This document shows positions 32,509 to 41,119 of a stretch of DNA of 64,000 bases, piece by piece. Under the pieces are notes generated by a model, which worked only from the letters and a program-made list of their open reading frames with translations, was not told the origin of the DNA and ran no database searches. Position numbers and translations under genes: made by a program. Within the stretch, counting starts at the first letter, position 1. Each line of letters starts with the position of its first letter. The DNA comes from JAOTVV01 sp039591075 (lineage in GTDB: Bacteria > Gemmatimonadota > Gemmatimonadetes > Gemmatimonadales > GWC2-71-9): the NCBI GenBank assembly GCA_039591075.1, contig JBDHEI010000001.1, positions 62,001-126,000 of the forward strand, in the 5' to 3' direction.

Positions 32509-34077
32509 ATGAACTGGCTGCTCGGCGGGTTTCTCTTCCTGGCATCCCTCTCGGCGACCCCACAGGGCGCAGGTGAGATCCGGTTCGTCGAGACCAGCGT
32601 CGACCTTCGCCCCAACGGCTCAGCCGTGGTTCTCTACGAAGTGCAGTGGGCGGTGCGTCGCGGTGAGTTGCACGGTTTCTACTTCAGCGGCACCGACCGG
32701 CTGCAGGTCTCGATGCTGGCAGACAGGGCGCACGCGGTCGACAGCCGCGGGACCCGCTACGGTCTTTCCATCACTCGAGTAGGTCCGGACCGGTGGGACA
32801 TCGTGTTGGCCGACGGCCAAGGCGTGTCGTCGGGGACCGTCACGTACGTCTTTCCCTTCACCACCGATTTCGCCGCTGCCGGTTATCTCGCGCCGACCAC
32901 GTCGCCGGACGGCCAATCCCTCATGGTGTTCAACTGGTCACCGGTCGCGTGGGACGAGGCAGGCAACCAGGACCACTACACGCTGAACGTACTGACGCCG
33001 TACGTCCTGCCATCGGGCGCCGATCCGAGACAGACCGTCGAGGAGGGGCAGCTCGTGCTCACCGAGCGCTGGGTGAACGACAAGTTCCGCATCGACTACC
33101 AGCGTGGCGAGGCGGACAGGTTGCGGTTGGTGTTCCACCGTGACCGACCCGGCAACCGTTACGACATGCGCGCGCAGTTCTACCTACCGGCGGCGTGGTT
33201 CGCGCTGGAGCGACCGGCGCAGGCACCACCGGCGCCAGGACCACCACCACCCAGCTTCGGCACGTGGAAGCAGACGGACTGGCTCATCGGCGGGGGCGTC
33301 CTCCTCCTGCTCGGCGCGTTCTTCCTGGTGGTGACCGGCAAGCACCGCTCCATGGTGACTGCACATAGGGGACTCGACGAGGTGCGGTGGAATGTGCTCG
33401 ACTGGACACCTCCCAAGCTGGTGCTTTCGAGCTTCCGGATCGCTGGGAAGGTGTGCAAGGACCTGACACCGCTGGAGGTGGCGTTCTACCTCGGCATCCC
33501 ATTCAAGCGGATCGTGAGCGCGATCCTCAACTCCATGGTGGCGGAAAAGTTCCTCGAGATCGCGTCGCGGAACCCGCTCCGCGCCCGCGCCACAGGTGCT
33601 CCCGACACGGACCGCCTCGGCGAGTACGAGCGGCTGCTGTACGAGTCCCTCACCGATGACGGGCGCCTCTCGCAGGGGGAGCTCGAGCAGCTCATGAACC
33701 AGGCCGTCGACAACATACGGGCGAAGGCCTGGGACTGCGACGTCGAAGCGACGAAGGCGTACTACCAGAACGTGGTGCAGGAGAACGTGGAGCAGCCACG
33801 CGAGACAGATGCCGATTGGTACTGGTGGTATCACAATCGGCATCCGTACTACTCCCATCGTTACCAGCACGACCGGAACCCCTTTGTGAACGAGGTCGAC
33901 ATCCCGATTCAGACCGATCACCTGATCTCGGCTCCCGTCGACACCGACCTGGTGATGGACCTGAACGTGTGTCATGACGCTTGCCATTCTGCGTGTCACT
34001 CCGCGTGTCACTCGGCCTGTCATTCGGCGTGCCACTCGGCGTGCCACTCGGCGTGTGTCAGTGGGAGCTCGCATTGA
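32509..34077 (+). CDS. Membrane protein with C-terminal (Cys-His-x-Ala)7-Cys tail, candidate radical SAM substrate
   Basis: 522 aa. Signal peptide 1-18; residues about 20-245 an extracytoplasmic beta-rich domain of DUF2207-like type (RFVETSVDLRPNGSAVVLYE, GSAVV... FSGTDR); one transmembrane segment at 257-277 (WLIGGGVLLLLGAFFLVVTG); then a cytoplasmic region of about 240 residues with a winged-helix-like stretch (LTPLEVAFYLGIPFKRIVSA), an aromatic/His-rich linker, and at 488-516 a perfect tail of one CHDA and six CHSA units closing with Cys, giving 8 Cys and 7 His, then VSGSSH. Topology puts the tail in the cytosol where a radical SAM enzyme could reach it. The stop TGA overlaps the next ATG by one base. 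Precursor role is inferred; metal binding is the main alternative. Confidence 0.82.
   Translation: MNWLLGGFLFLASLSATPQGAGEIRFVETSVDLRPNGSAVVLYEVQWAVRRGELHGFYFSGTDRLQVSMLADRAHAVDSRGTRYGLSITRVGPDRWDIVLADGQGVSSGTVTYVFPFTTDFAAAGYLAPTTSPDGQSLMVFNWSPVAWDEAGNQDHYTLNVLTPYVLPSGADPRQTVEEGQLVLTERWVNDKFRIDYQRGEADRLRLVFHRDRPGNRYDMRAQFYLPAAWFALERPAQAPPAPGPPPPSFGTWKQTDWLIGGGVLLLLGAFFLVVTGKHRSMVTAHRGLDEVRWNVLDWTPPKLVLSSFRIAGKVCKDLTPLEVAFYLGIPFKRIVSAILNSMVAEKFLEIASRNPLRARATGAPDTDRLGEYERLLYESLTDDGRLSQGELEQLMNQAVDNIRAKAWDCDVEATKAYYQNVVQENVEQPRETDADWYWWYHNRHPYYSHRYQHDRNPFVNEVDIPIQTDHLISAPVDTDLVMDLNVCHDACHSACHSACHSACHSACHSACHSACVSGSSH
33970..34056 (+). repeat. In-frame tetrapeptide repeat encoding CHDA then six CHSA and a final Cys
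   Basis: Eight Cys codons spaced exactly four codons apart (residues 488-516). The 12-nt units are not identical: Cys is TGT or TGC, His CAT or CAC, Ser TCT, TCC or TCG, Ala GCT, GCG or GCC. This synonymous drift suggests selection on the peptide, not a recent slippage expansion. Confidence 0.9.
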
Positions 34078-35432
34078 TGTCGACTCCGCGCACCATCGAC
34101 CTGTCGTGGATCGACGAATTCGTCGCCAAAGTCCGGCCGTACGTCTTCGTCCGTGAGGAAGACGAGCTCATTATCAAGCGTCCGAATCTGGCGCAGAAAC
34201 TGAACCGGCAGGGTGTCAGCATCCTGAAGGCACTGCTCGACGGCAAGTGCGTGACCGACGTTCTGGATGACCTAGGACGGGATCCGCAGAAGATCCGTGA
34301 TATCGCGCTGTTCATGGTCGAGGTGAAACGGTTCATGGAGGGGCGATTGGACGACGTACATCGCACCAGCGCCATCGAGGTTCGACCCTTCACGCTCGGG
34401 TTCGCCACGCTGCCGATTCTTTCGGAGATCGCGCTCACCTACCGCTGCAATCTTCGCTGCACGTTCTGCTACGCGGGTTGCAACTGCACGACGAATCCGG
34501 TCGGTGACGATCGCGAGATGACGGTGACGGAAGTCAAGACCGTCCTGCGAAAGATCCGCGAGGATGCACAAGTCCCCTCGGTCAGCTTCACGGGTGGCGA
34601 AGCGACGTTGCGGACAGATCTGGAAGCCTTGATCGAGTATGCCAGTGACCTTGGGATGCGGGTGAACCTGATCACCAACGGGACCCGGATCACGGAACAG
34701 CGGGCGCACGCGCTGGCGCAGGCGGGTCTGGATTCGGCGCAGGTGAGCCTCGAGGGGGTGACGGCCGAGACACACGAGCGGGTGACTACCATCCCGCACT
34801 CGTTTCAGCGGACCGTCGCCGCCGTACACTTGCTCCGCGAGGCTGGGATCCACGTGCACACCAACACCACGATCTGCGGCGACAACTTCCACGAGATCGA
34901 GCGGATGCCGAGGTTCGTGAAGCACGAGCTGGAGAATGCGAAGTTCTCGATGAACCTCGTCGTCCCGACGGGCACCGCGGCGCTCAATCGGCAGATGGCG
35001 GTGCGGTACTCCGAGATCGGACCGTACCTGGTACGGATCGCGAAGGAGAGCAGGCAGCTCGGCGTCGACTTCATGTGGTACTCACCCACACCGATGTGCA
35101 TGTTCAACCCCATTGCGCACGGACTCGGCAACAAGGGGTGCAGTGCATGCGACGGGTTGCTGTCGGTCGCGGCCAACGGGGAGGTGATTCCCTGCGCATC
35201 CTACGACGAGCCGGTGGGAAATCTCCTGGAAGAGCCCGTGCTGGATGTCTGGCGCTCGAGACGCGCGGTGCAGTTCCGCGAGAAGTTCCTCGCCCACCCC
35301 GAGTGCCGCTCCTGTGAGCATTTCCAGATCTGCAACGGGGCGTGTCCTCTCTACTGGCGTGAAATGGGATTTTCAGAGCTGTGCAATGTGCGTGGGTTCG
35401 GACCGGTGGAAGAGGAGCATTTCGCACAATGA
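34077..35432 (+). CDS. Radical SAM/SPASM peptide maturase with PqqD-like N-terminal domain
   Basis: 451 aa. Residues about 20-95 look like a PqqD-type RiPP-recognition domain (DELIIKRPNLAQKLNRQGVS, ILKALLDGKCVTDVLDDLG). The radical SAM cluster is C-N-L-R-C-T-F-C at Cys124, Cys128 and Cys131, with extra Cys135 and Cys137 right after; GGEATL at 173-178 binds the SAM amino group. The SPASM domain for two more FeS clusters has Cys355, 358, 373, 410, 413, 419, 423 and 436 (HPECRSCEHFQICNGACPLY). Family relatives make thioether or carbon-carbon crosslinks or epimerise residues in peptides. GGGAG at 34063-34067 and 1-nt overlap with the repeat-protein gene indicate coupled translation. Confidence 0.9.
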   Translation: MSTPRTIDLSWIDEFVAKVRPYVFVREEDELIIKRPNLAQKLNRQGVSILKALLDGKCVTDVLDDLGRDPQKIRDIALFMVEVKRFMEGRLDDVHRTSAIEVRPFTLGFATLPILSEIALTYRCNLRCTFCYAGCNCTTNPVGDDREMTVTEVKTVLRKIREDAQVPSVSFTGGEATLRTDLEALIEYASDLGMRVNLITNGTRITEQRAHALAQAGLDSAQVSLEGVTAETHERVTTIPHSFQRTVAAVHLLREAGIHVHTNTTICGDNFHEIERMPRFVKHELENAKFSMNLVVPTGTAALNRQMAVRYSEIGPYLVRIAKESRQLGVDFMWYSPTPMCMFNPIAHGLGNKGCSACDGLLSVAANGEVIPCASYDEPVGNLLEEPVLDVWRSRRAVQFREKFLAHPECRSCEHFQICNGACPLYWREMGFSELCNVRGFGPVEEEHFAQ

Positions 35433-36370
35433 TTCTGCCAAGTCGGCAAGACCGCGGCATTGTCGTCTTCTGGGTGCTGCCGTCTCTGAGTTACGGAGTG
35501 CGGCTCGCGGCCAGCGGCGCTCTCATCCTGGCGGGGCTGGTCATGCAAGGAGTGCTCGGATCCGCTCTGGCGGGTGTGCTACTGCTGGCCGCCGGCAACG
35601 TGCTGGTGCTGGTCAAGGGCTACGACAATCGGGTGGATTTCGAGGGCTTCGAGGCCGACGCACACTGGGAACGGGTGGACCCGGGCAAACTCGAAGAACT
35701 CAAGAACCTGCACGCGCGGATGCGCCGCTGGGATCGGAGCCTGATTGATGTGACGAACCCGTGGGGCCTGCTCGCGTTCGTCCTGGTGGCTGGAGCCCTC
35801 GGCTTGTGGGGAGTTGCGACCGAGGGGATATGGCGGATTCTTGCCATCGATGCGGCGGTGCTCCTGATGCCCCACTGGGTGACCGGCATACGCTCCATCC
35901 TGGTCCGACCGAAGCTGCTCGTGCGGATCGATGCGATCGACGAGGTACTCGATCGGGCTGCGCTCAAGCTCCGGGATCATCAGGTGACGCTGCTGATGCT
36001 GCTCGGTGGCGCCGAGACACCGATCCCGGACGACGTGAAGTTCAAGGTCGACATCAAGGGCCGAGCCGAGGGTTTTCTGGGTCTCTACGGTCAGGTCGTG
36101 ATCAATGAGGTACAGGGGTCTTCGTACCCCTATTTCTACGTGGTGCTGGTGGCGAAGAATGGATTCGGCCTACACCAGGCGTTCCGGGCCTACCGGCCGT
36201 CGGGGGAGATCACCAAGGAGTTCAAGTGGGAGAAGAACGTCGAGGTCTTCGTGGTGCGGCAGCATACGACGAAGACGTCAGGCTATCACACCAAGCCGGA
36301 TGCGGCCATCCGGATCTTCAATGAGGGATTTCGAATTGCCGAACAGGTCGCAGCCGGCGTCGCGGCGTAA
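35429..36370 (+). CDS. Membrane protein, third gene of the Cys-His-repeat cassette
   Basis: 313 aa with about four transmembrane segments: two near residues 12-60 (VVFWVLPSLSYGVRLAASGA, LVMQGVLGSALAGVLLLAAG) and two near 107-150 (WGLLAFVLVAGALGLWGVAT). A cytoplasmic part follows with KLLVRIDAIDEVLDRAALKL, VDIKGRAEGFLGLYGQVVINE, VVLVAKNGFGLHQAF and EVFVVRQHTTKTSGYHTKP. I do not recognise the family. ATG 35429 overlaps the radical SAM stop by 4 nt (ATGA), so it is translationally coupled and probably a partner that exports, anchors or uses the modified protein. No Cys-rich motif of its own. Confidence 0.8.
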   Translation: MILPSRQDRGIVVFWVLPSLSYGVRLAASGALILAGLVMQGVLGSALAGVLLLAAGNVLVLVKGYDNRVDFEGFEADAHWERVDPGKLEELKNLHARMRRWDRSLIDVTNPWGLLAFVLVAGALGLWGVATEGIWRILAIDAAVLLMPHWVTGIRSILVRPKLLVRIDAIDEVLDRAALKLRDHQVTLLMLLGGAETPIPDDVKFKVDIKGRAEGFLGLYGQVVINEVQGSSYPYFYVVLVAKNGFGLHQAFRAYRPSGEITKEFKWEKNVEVFVVRQHTTKTSGYHTKPDAAIRIFNEGFRIAEQVAAGVAA

Positions 36371-36467
36371 CCGCTAGCAGTCCCACGGATGGGGGACGCG
36401 CTCGCCGAGTGACGGGTGGCCTCGTCGCACTCGGTTGCGGAGAGCCATCTGACCGGATGGAACACCT

Positions 36468-39026
36468 GTGATACGCTCGATGAACCCGCCGAGATGGCGA
36501 CTCCCGACCCGGAGGTGGATTGCCTTCACGCTGCTTCTGACTGCGTTGGCCTGCTCCCGAAACACAGGGGTCGTGCTGAACAAGGTCGACGTGCTGGAGC
36601 GCCAGACCTGGTGGGATAATCGCGACTGGGATTGGTACAGCGAACGCATTCCGTTTTTCGAGTCACCGGACACCGAGATCGACGCGACGTACTACTATCG
36701 GTGGGAACTCATCACCAAGCATCTCACCTATGGCTCCCCCGCCGTTGGCTACGTCTTCACGGAGTTCCTGGATCGCCCCTTTTGGTCCGGCCGATACGGG
36801 GCAGTCAGTTGCCCGCTCGGCCATCAGTTCTATGAGATCCGCTGGCTCAAGGACCGTCGCATCGTCGACGACTTCGCGCGGTTCTGGCTGTCGGTGCCGG
36901 ATGCGAAGCCGCGGACCTACAGCAACTGGTACGGCGACGCCATGTGGGCGGTCTACCTGGTGGCGGGGGAGGTCCAGTTCGTTCGCGACGTGCTCCCACT
37001 CATGGAACGGCAATACGAAGGGTGGGTGGAGGAGCGCTTCGATCCGGAGCACGGATTGTTTCGCTGGGTTGGCGCGTGGGACGGAATGGAGACCAACATC
37101 AACAGTCGCCAGACGGACGATCCCTTCGGGGGCGGGGAAGGCTACCGCCCGACGCTCAACAGCTACATGTACGCCGATGCACTCGCCATCTCACACGCGG
37201 CACGGCTGTTAGAAGACGAGGCAAAGGCTGCCGACTACGCGGAGCGCGCGGCCCGTCTGAAGCGTCGCGTGCAGGAGGAGCTGTGGGATCCGGCGCGGGA
37301 GTTCTTTTTCCACCAGTTCGCCCGCGACGAAAAGGATGGTATCGCGGCCAAGACGCTCACGTATCAGACCGGCCCCCACGCGGGAAGTCCACACGGCCGC
37401 GAGCTGCTCGGCTATGTACCCTGGCAATTCAACCTTCCGGACCCGGGGTACGAAGCTGCCTGGAAATTCCTCATGGACCCGGAGTTCTTCTTCGCGCCGT
37501 ACGGTCCCACTACGGTAGAGCGCAGCGATCCCCTGTTCTTCGTCTCACCGCGCTGCTGCGTGTGGAGCGGCAACCAGTGGCCGTATGCGACCTCGCAGAC
37601 GCTGGTCGCCATGGCCAACCTGCTCAACAACTACGACCAAGACCTGGTAGACAAGGACGACTACTTTGCGCTTCTCCGGACCTACAGCCTGGACCAGCGG
37701 CTCGCCGGACGGCCGTTCATTGCCGAAGCGGCGAATCCCGATGACGGGTCGTGGGACGGCCACAACACCCTGTACCACAGTGAGCACTATTTCCATTCGT
37801 CGTACGTAGATCTGGTCATCACGGGACTCGTGGGGCTGCGCCCGCGCTCGGATGACACCTTGGAGGTCAATCCCCTCGTCCCGGACGACTGGGAGTATTT
37901 CGCCCTGGACGATGTGTCCTACCACGGGCATCGACTGGCGATCATGTGGGATCGTGACGGCTCCCGTTACGGCTGGGGTGCAGGGCTGTCGGTGGTGTTG
38001 GATGGCGAGCGCCTGACGACGGTCCCGGCGGTTGGTCGACTGCTGGTACCGTTGCCGGCACGGCCATTGGTATCGGGAGAGATCGCCCGACCCCACAATG
38101 TCGCGGCGCACAACGAGGGAGGGTATTACCCCCACGTGTCGGCGTCGTTCAGCGCGCCGACCACACCACCGTTCTATGCCATTGATGGCAATTACTGGTA
38201 TCATCGTCTGCCTTCGAACCGTTGGACCACAGTGGGCTCTCCGAACGAGCAGGACTGGATCGCGGTGGATTTTGGCGTGGAGAGGACCGTCGAAGCGGTG
38301 AAACTCTACTTCCTGGCCGACGATGACGGCATTGCTCCGCCGGTAGGCTACGACGTCCAGATGTGGCGGAACGAACAGTGGATGACGATCCCCGGTCAGC
38401 GCCGCCGTCCCAATCGCGCAGCAGGGCGGCGTGCCAATGTCGTGGGCTTTCCGGAGATCACCACATCGCGCCTACGGGTCCAACTCACGCATGCCCCAGG
38501 CAGTGCGAGTGGCCTCACCGAGCTAGAGGCGTGGGGGAGCGCCAGTCTGCCGCTGGCCGAGCCGACCCAGCCTATCGCCAACTTGGCCCTCCCGGTCGGC
38601 CCCGCCGGATTCCCGATGGTGTCGGCGTCGTTCACGTCTCGGTTCGACAGCCTGGCGCAGGTGGCCGATGGGCGGATCGCGTTCACGCGCTATTCCCGCA
38701 ATCGCTGGACGGCGTTCGAATCGCCGAACGCGACCGACTGGATCGAGTTGGATTTCGGTGAGCCGAGGTTGGTTGGCAGATTGGACGTCTATTTTTGGGG
38801 TGACGATCGGGGTGTGAAGGCGCCGGCGGACTATCTTGTCGAGGTGTGGACCGATGGCAGGTGGACCCCCGCGGCGGTGATCGATCGGATGCCCACCGCG
38901 CCGACCACTTGGGCTCGCAACACCGTAGTGATGAATCCGGTCACGTTGCGGAAGATTAGGGTAGTATTCAGACATGCTTTACCCGCCGCTACGGGCGTCA
39001 CGGAACTCGAAGTCTGGGAGCAGTGA
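36468..39026 (+). CDS. Lipoprotein glycoside hydrolase with two discoidin-like domains
   Basis: 852 aa. Signal peptide with lipobox ALAC (about Cys28). Residues about 50-500 are an (alpha/alpha) toroid hydrolase of the mannosylglycerate-hydrolase-like/GH63 group: LFRWVGAWDGMETNINSRQT, YRPTLNSYMYADALAIS, CCVWSGNQWPYATSQTL. Two F5/8 type C-like beta-sandwich domains follow at about 535-690 and 705-850, the repeated blocks being NRWTTVGSPNEQDWIAVDFG and NRWTAFESPNATDWIELDFG, ending TELEAWG and TELEVWE. Acts on glycans outside the inner membrane. GTG start 36468; ATG 36480 is an alternative. Followed at once by an aldose epimerase gene. Confidence 0.85.
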   Translation: MIRSMNPPRWRLPTRRWIAFTLLLTALACSRNTGVVLNKVDVLERQTWWDNRDWDWYSERIPFFESPDTEIDATYYYRWELITKHLTYGSPAVGYVFTEFLDRPFWSGRYGAVSCPLGHQFYEIRWLKDRRIVDDFARFWLSVPDAKPRTYSNWYGDAMWAVYLVAGEVQFVRDVLPLMERQYEGWVEERFDPEHGLFRWVGAWDGMETNINSRQTDDPFGGGEGYRPTLNSYMYADALAISHAARLLEDEAKAADYAERAARLKRRVQEELWDPAREFFFHQFARDEKDGIAAKTLTYQTGPHAGSPHGRELLGYVPWQFNLPDPGYEAAWKFLMDPEFFFAPYGPTTVERSDPLFFVSPRCCVWSGNQWPYATSQTLVAMANLLNNYDQDLVDKDDYFALLRTYSLDQRLAGRPFIAEAANPDDGSWDGHNTLYHSEHYFHSSYVDLVITGLVGLRPRSDDTLEVNPLVPDDWEYFALDDVSYHGHRLAIMWDRDGSRYGWGAGLSVVLDGERLTTVPAVGRLLVPLPARPLVSGEIARPHNVAAHNEGGYYPHVSASFSAPTTPPFYAIDGNYWYHRLPSNRWTTVGSPNEQDWIAVDFGVERTVEAVKLYFLADDDGIAPPVGYDVQMWRNEQWMTIPGQRRRPNRAAGRRANVVGFPEITTSRLRVQLTHAPGSASGLTELEAWGSASLPLAEPTQPIANLALPVGPAGFPMVSASFTSRFDSLAQVADGRIAFTRYSRNRWTAFESPNATDWIELDFGEPRLVGRLDVYFWGDDRGVKAPADYLVEVWTDGRWTPAAVIDRMPTAPTTWARNTVVMNPVTLRKIRVVFRHALPAATGVTELEVWEQ

Positions 39027-39096
39027 GTGGGACGCTGGCGGTGGAAGGAGCGGAACGGACGGACTCACCACATCGGAGCGCGAAGGAGTGTGCGAC

Positions 39097-40257
39097 TTGA
39101 CGATTACCCGGTTTTGGCTGCTGGGATCGGTGCTCGCAATGGCGGCCTGCGGGTCCGCAGCCGACCGTGAGGCGGAAGACCAGCTCAGAGGACGGGCCTC
39201 GGTGACCCGGGAGGAATACGGCAGGCTTCCCGACGGCACACGCGTCGACCTGCTGACGCTCGCGAACGCCAATGGCATGGAGGTTCGCGCGATCACCTAC
39301 GGCGGGATCATCCTCTCCATTCGGGTGCCCGATCGGCGAGGCCGCTACGACGATGTCGTGCTCGGCTTTCCGGGACTCGATGGGTATCTGCAGAACGCGC
39401 CCTATTTTGGTGCTATCGTCGGCCGGTATGCCAACCGGATTGCCGGCGGCAAGTTCACGTTGGACCGGAGGACCGTTCAACTCGCCACCAATGATGGTCC
39501 GAATCACCTCCACGGAGGCGTGCGGGGATTCGACAAGGTGGTGTGGAGCGCGCAGGGCTTCGCGCTCAACGACAGTGTGGGGGTGGTGTTCACCTACACG
39601 AGCGCCGACGGAGAGGAGGGGTATCCGGGCACGCTGGTCGCAACCGTGCGATATACGCTCACCGATGCGAACAGTTTGATCGTCGACTATCGAGCAAAGA
39701 CGGACCGGGCCACCCCGGTCAACCTCACGCAGCACACCTATTTCAACCTCGCCGGGGCCGGGCGCGGCGACGTGCTCGATCACGTTCTGACGATCTTCGC
39801 GGACCGATACACACCGGTCGACTCGACGCTGATCCCGACAGGTGTGCTGGCTCCCGTCGAGGGAACGCCGTTCGACTTCCGGCAACCAACGGCGATCGGC
39901 ACCCGGATCGACACGACCTATGCGCAGCTCGGGCGAGCAGGCGGCTACGATCACAACTTCGTCTTGAACCGGGGGGGCGATGGGCTCGCTCACGCCGCCC
40001 GCGCGTACGACCCCGAGACGGGACGGGTCTTGGATGTTTACACGACCGAACCGGGCCTTCAGTTCTACTCCGGCAATTTCCTGGACGGTTCTGTGACTGG
40101 GAAGGATGGGCGCGCATATCAGCACCGATACGGCTTTTGCCTGGAACCCCAGCACTTCCCAGACTCGCCGAACAAGCGGGAATTTCGGTCGACCATTCTG
40201 CGACCGGGCGGCGAGTACCGCTCCAGCACCGTTTACGCCTTTGGCGTGGCACAGTAG
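39097..40257 (+). CDS. Aldose 1-epimerase (mutarotase), lipoprotein form
   Basis: 386 aa mutarotase interconverting sugar anomers. Catalytic His in QHTYFNLAG, substrate His in PNHLHGGVRGFD, catalytic Glu in GFCLEPQHFPDSPN; also GAIVGRYANRIAGGKF. Unlike the cytosolic GalM of the Leloir pathway it carries an N-terminal signal peptide with lipobox LAMAAC, so it should sit in the periplasm. The start is TTG at 39097, eight bases after GAAGGAG, and begins the signal peptide. It follows a lipoprotein glycosidase, which suggests periplasmic processing of released sugars. Confidence 0.9.
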   Translation: MTITRFWLLGSVLAMAACGSAADREAEDQLRGRASVTREEYGRLPDGTRVDLLTLANANGMEVRAITYGGIILSIRVPDRRGRYDDVVLGFPGLDGYLQNAPYFGAIVGRYANRIAGGKFTLDRRTVQLATNDGPNHLHGGVRGFDKVVWSAQGFALNDSVGVVFTYTSADGEEGYPGTLVATVRYTLTDANSLIVDYRAKTDRATPVNLTQHTYFNLAGAGRGDVLDHVLTIFADRYTPVDSTLIPTGVLAPVEGTPFDFRQPTAIGTRIDTTYAQLGRAGGYDHNFVLNRGGDGLAHAARAYDPETGRVLDVYTTEPGLQFYSGNFLDGSVTGKDGRAYQHRYGFCLEPQHFPDSPNKREFRSTILRPGGEYRSSTVYAFGVAQ

Positions 40258-40338
40258 CGGACCATGACGCATCTGTCTGCGGCCCGTCAGCGAGCCCCGC
40301 GGCCGAGTGGCAGTCACACATCGCAGAGGGAGGCCGAT

Positions 40339-41112
40339 ATGCCGTCCATCCGGCATTCCGTCTCAAGCAGTTTGCTGATAGCACTTGGCTCCCTGTTGAC
40401 CAGTACGGCGTGTGCGGGGCGCGGCGGGACCGACATCGCGGCTGGCCCGCAGCCGACCCCGGTTGCGGTGATCGACACCGTCATCGTCGAGCGGGAGGGC
40501 GCGCGTCTGTCCGAGTTGGAGCAGCGGGTGGCCCGACTGCAGCTCCAGCTCCTGGAACGGGAGGCGCAGATCGAGGAGCTCCAGCGCAGTCGTGATGCGG
40601 CCGTCGAGGAAGTCGTTCGCGTGAGCGCCCGACTGCAGACCTCCGCAAGCCGCGCTGAAGCCGCGTCGGTCATGGCAGAAGCTGAGATTGCGCTTAACGA
40701 GCTCCGGGCGGTTGAGTCCGGAGCTGCGGAGATCGAGCAATCATCGCGAATGATCGAGCAGGCCGCAGAGGCCTTCGATGCCGGTAATTTTGGAGCGGCA
40801 CTATTCCTAGCGAGCGAGGCGAGAAGACTCTCGCAGACGGCCGAGGCGCGTCGACGGGTTGGTGCGGAGCTGGGCCTGCAGCCCGGCGAGGCCTGGTTCA
40901 CGACACCGCTGCGTCTGGAGGCGGTCCGACGCAGTAACCTGCGTGAGGGCCCGGGCCTGGATCGACGCATTCTCTCGACCGTCGATGCTGGAACGCCGCT
41001 GACGGGGCTATCGTATACCGATGATTGGGTGCGTGTCCGAGACGAGGACGGCCGTACCGGGTGGATCTTCTACAGCCTGGTGGGTCACCGAAGTCGGGAG
41101 CAGCCCGACTAG
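40339..41112 (+). CDS. Lipoprotein with coiled coil and SH3 domain
   Basis: 257 aa. Signal peptide with lipobox TSTAC (about Cys24). Residues about 45-175 are a long coiled coil (LSELEQRVARLQLQLLEREA, RDAAVEEVVRVSARLQTSAS). Residues about 195-250 are a bacterial SH3_3-type domain (LRRSNLREGPGLDRRILSTV, DWVRVRDEDGRTGWIF). Such proteins bind peptidoglycan and bridge it to the outer membrane. ATG 40339 follows GAGGGAGG. It stands at the end of the sugar-processing group and 8 bp before the convergent GGDEF gene. Confidence 0.82.
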   Translation: MPSIRHSVSSSLLIALGSLLTSTACAGRGGTDIAAGPQPTPVAVIDTVIVEREGARLSELEQRVARLQLQLLEREAQIEELQRSRDAAVEEVVRVSARLQTSASRAEAASVMAEAEIALNELRAVESGAAEIEQSSRMIEQAAEAFDAGNFGAALFLASEARRLSQTAEARRRVGAELGLQPGEAWFTTPLRLEAVRRSNLREGPGLDRRILSTVDAGTPLTGLSYTDDWVRVRDEDGRTGWIFYSLVGHRSREQPD

Positions 41113-41119
41113 GTCGCGC

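Noticed and set aside
33970..34056. CHSAC repeats read as c-type haem sites (C-x3-C-H)
   Set aside because: The canonical site is C-x2-C-H; here the spacing is C-x3-C-H and the tail is predicted cytosolic, where c-type haem attachment does not occur.
38998..40356. 452-codon minus-strand open frame antisense to the epimerase gene
   Set aside because: The plus strand has clear aldose 1-epimerase catalytic motifs; the antisense product has none.
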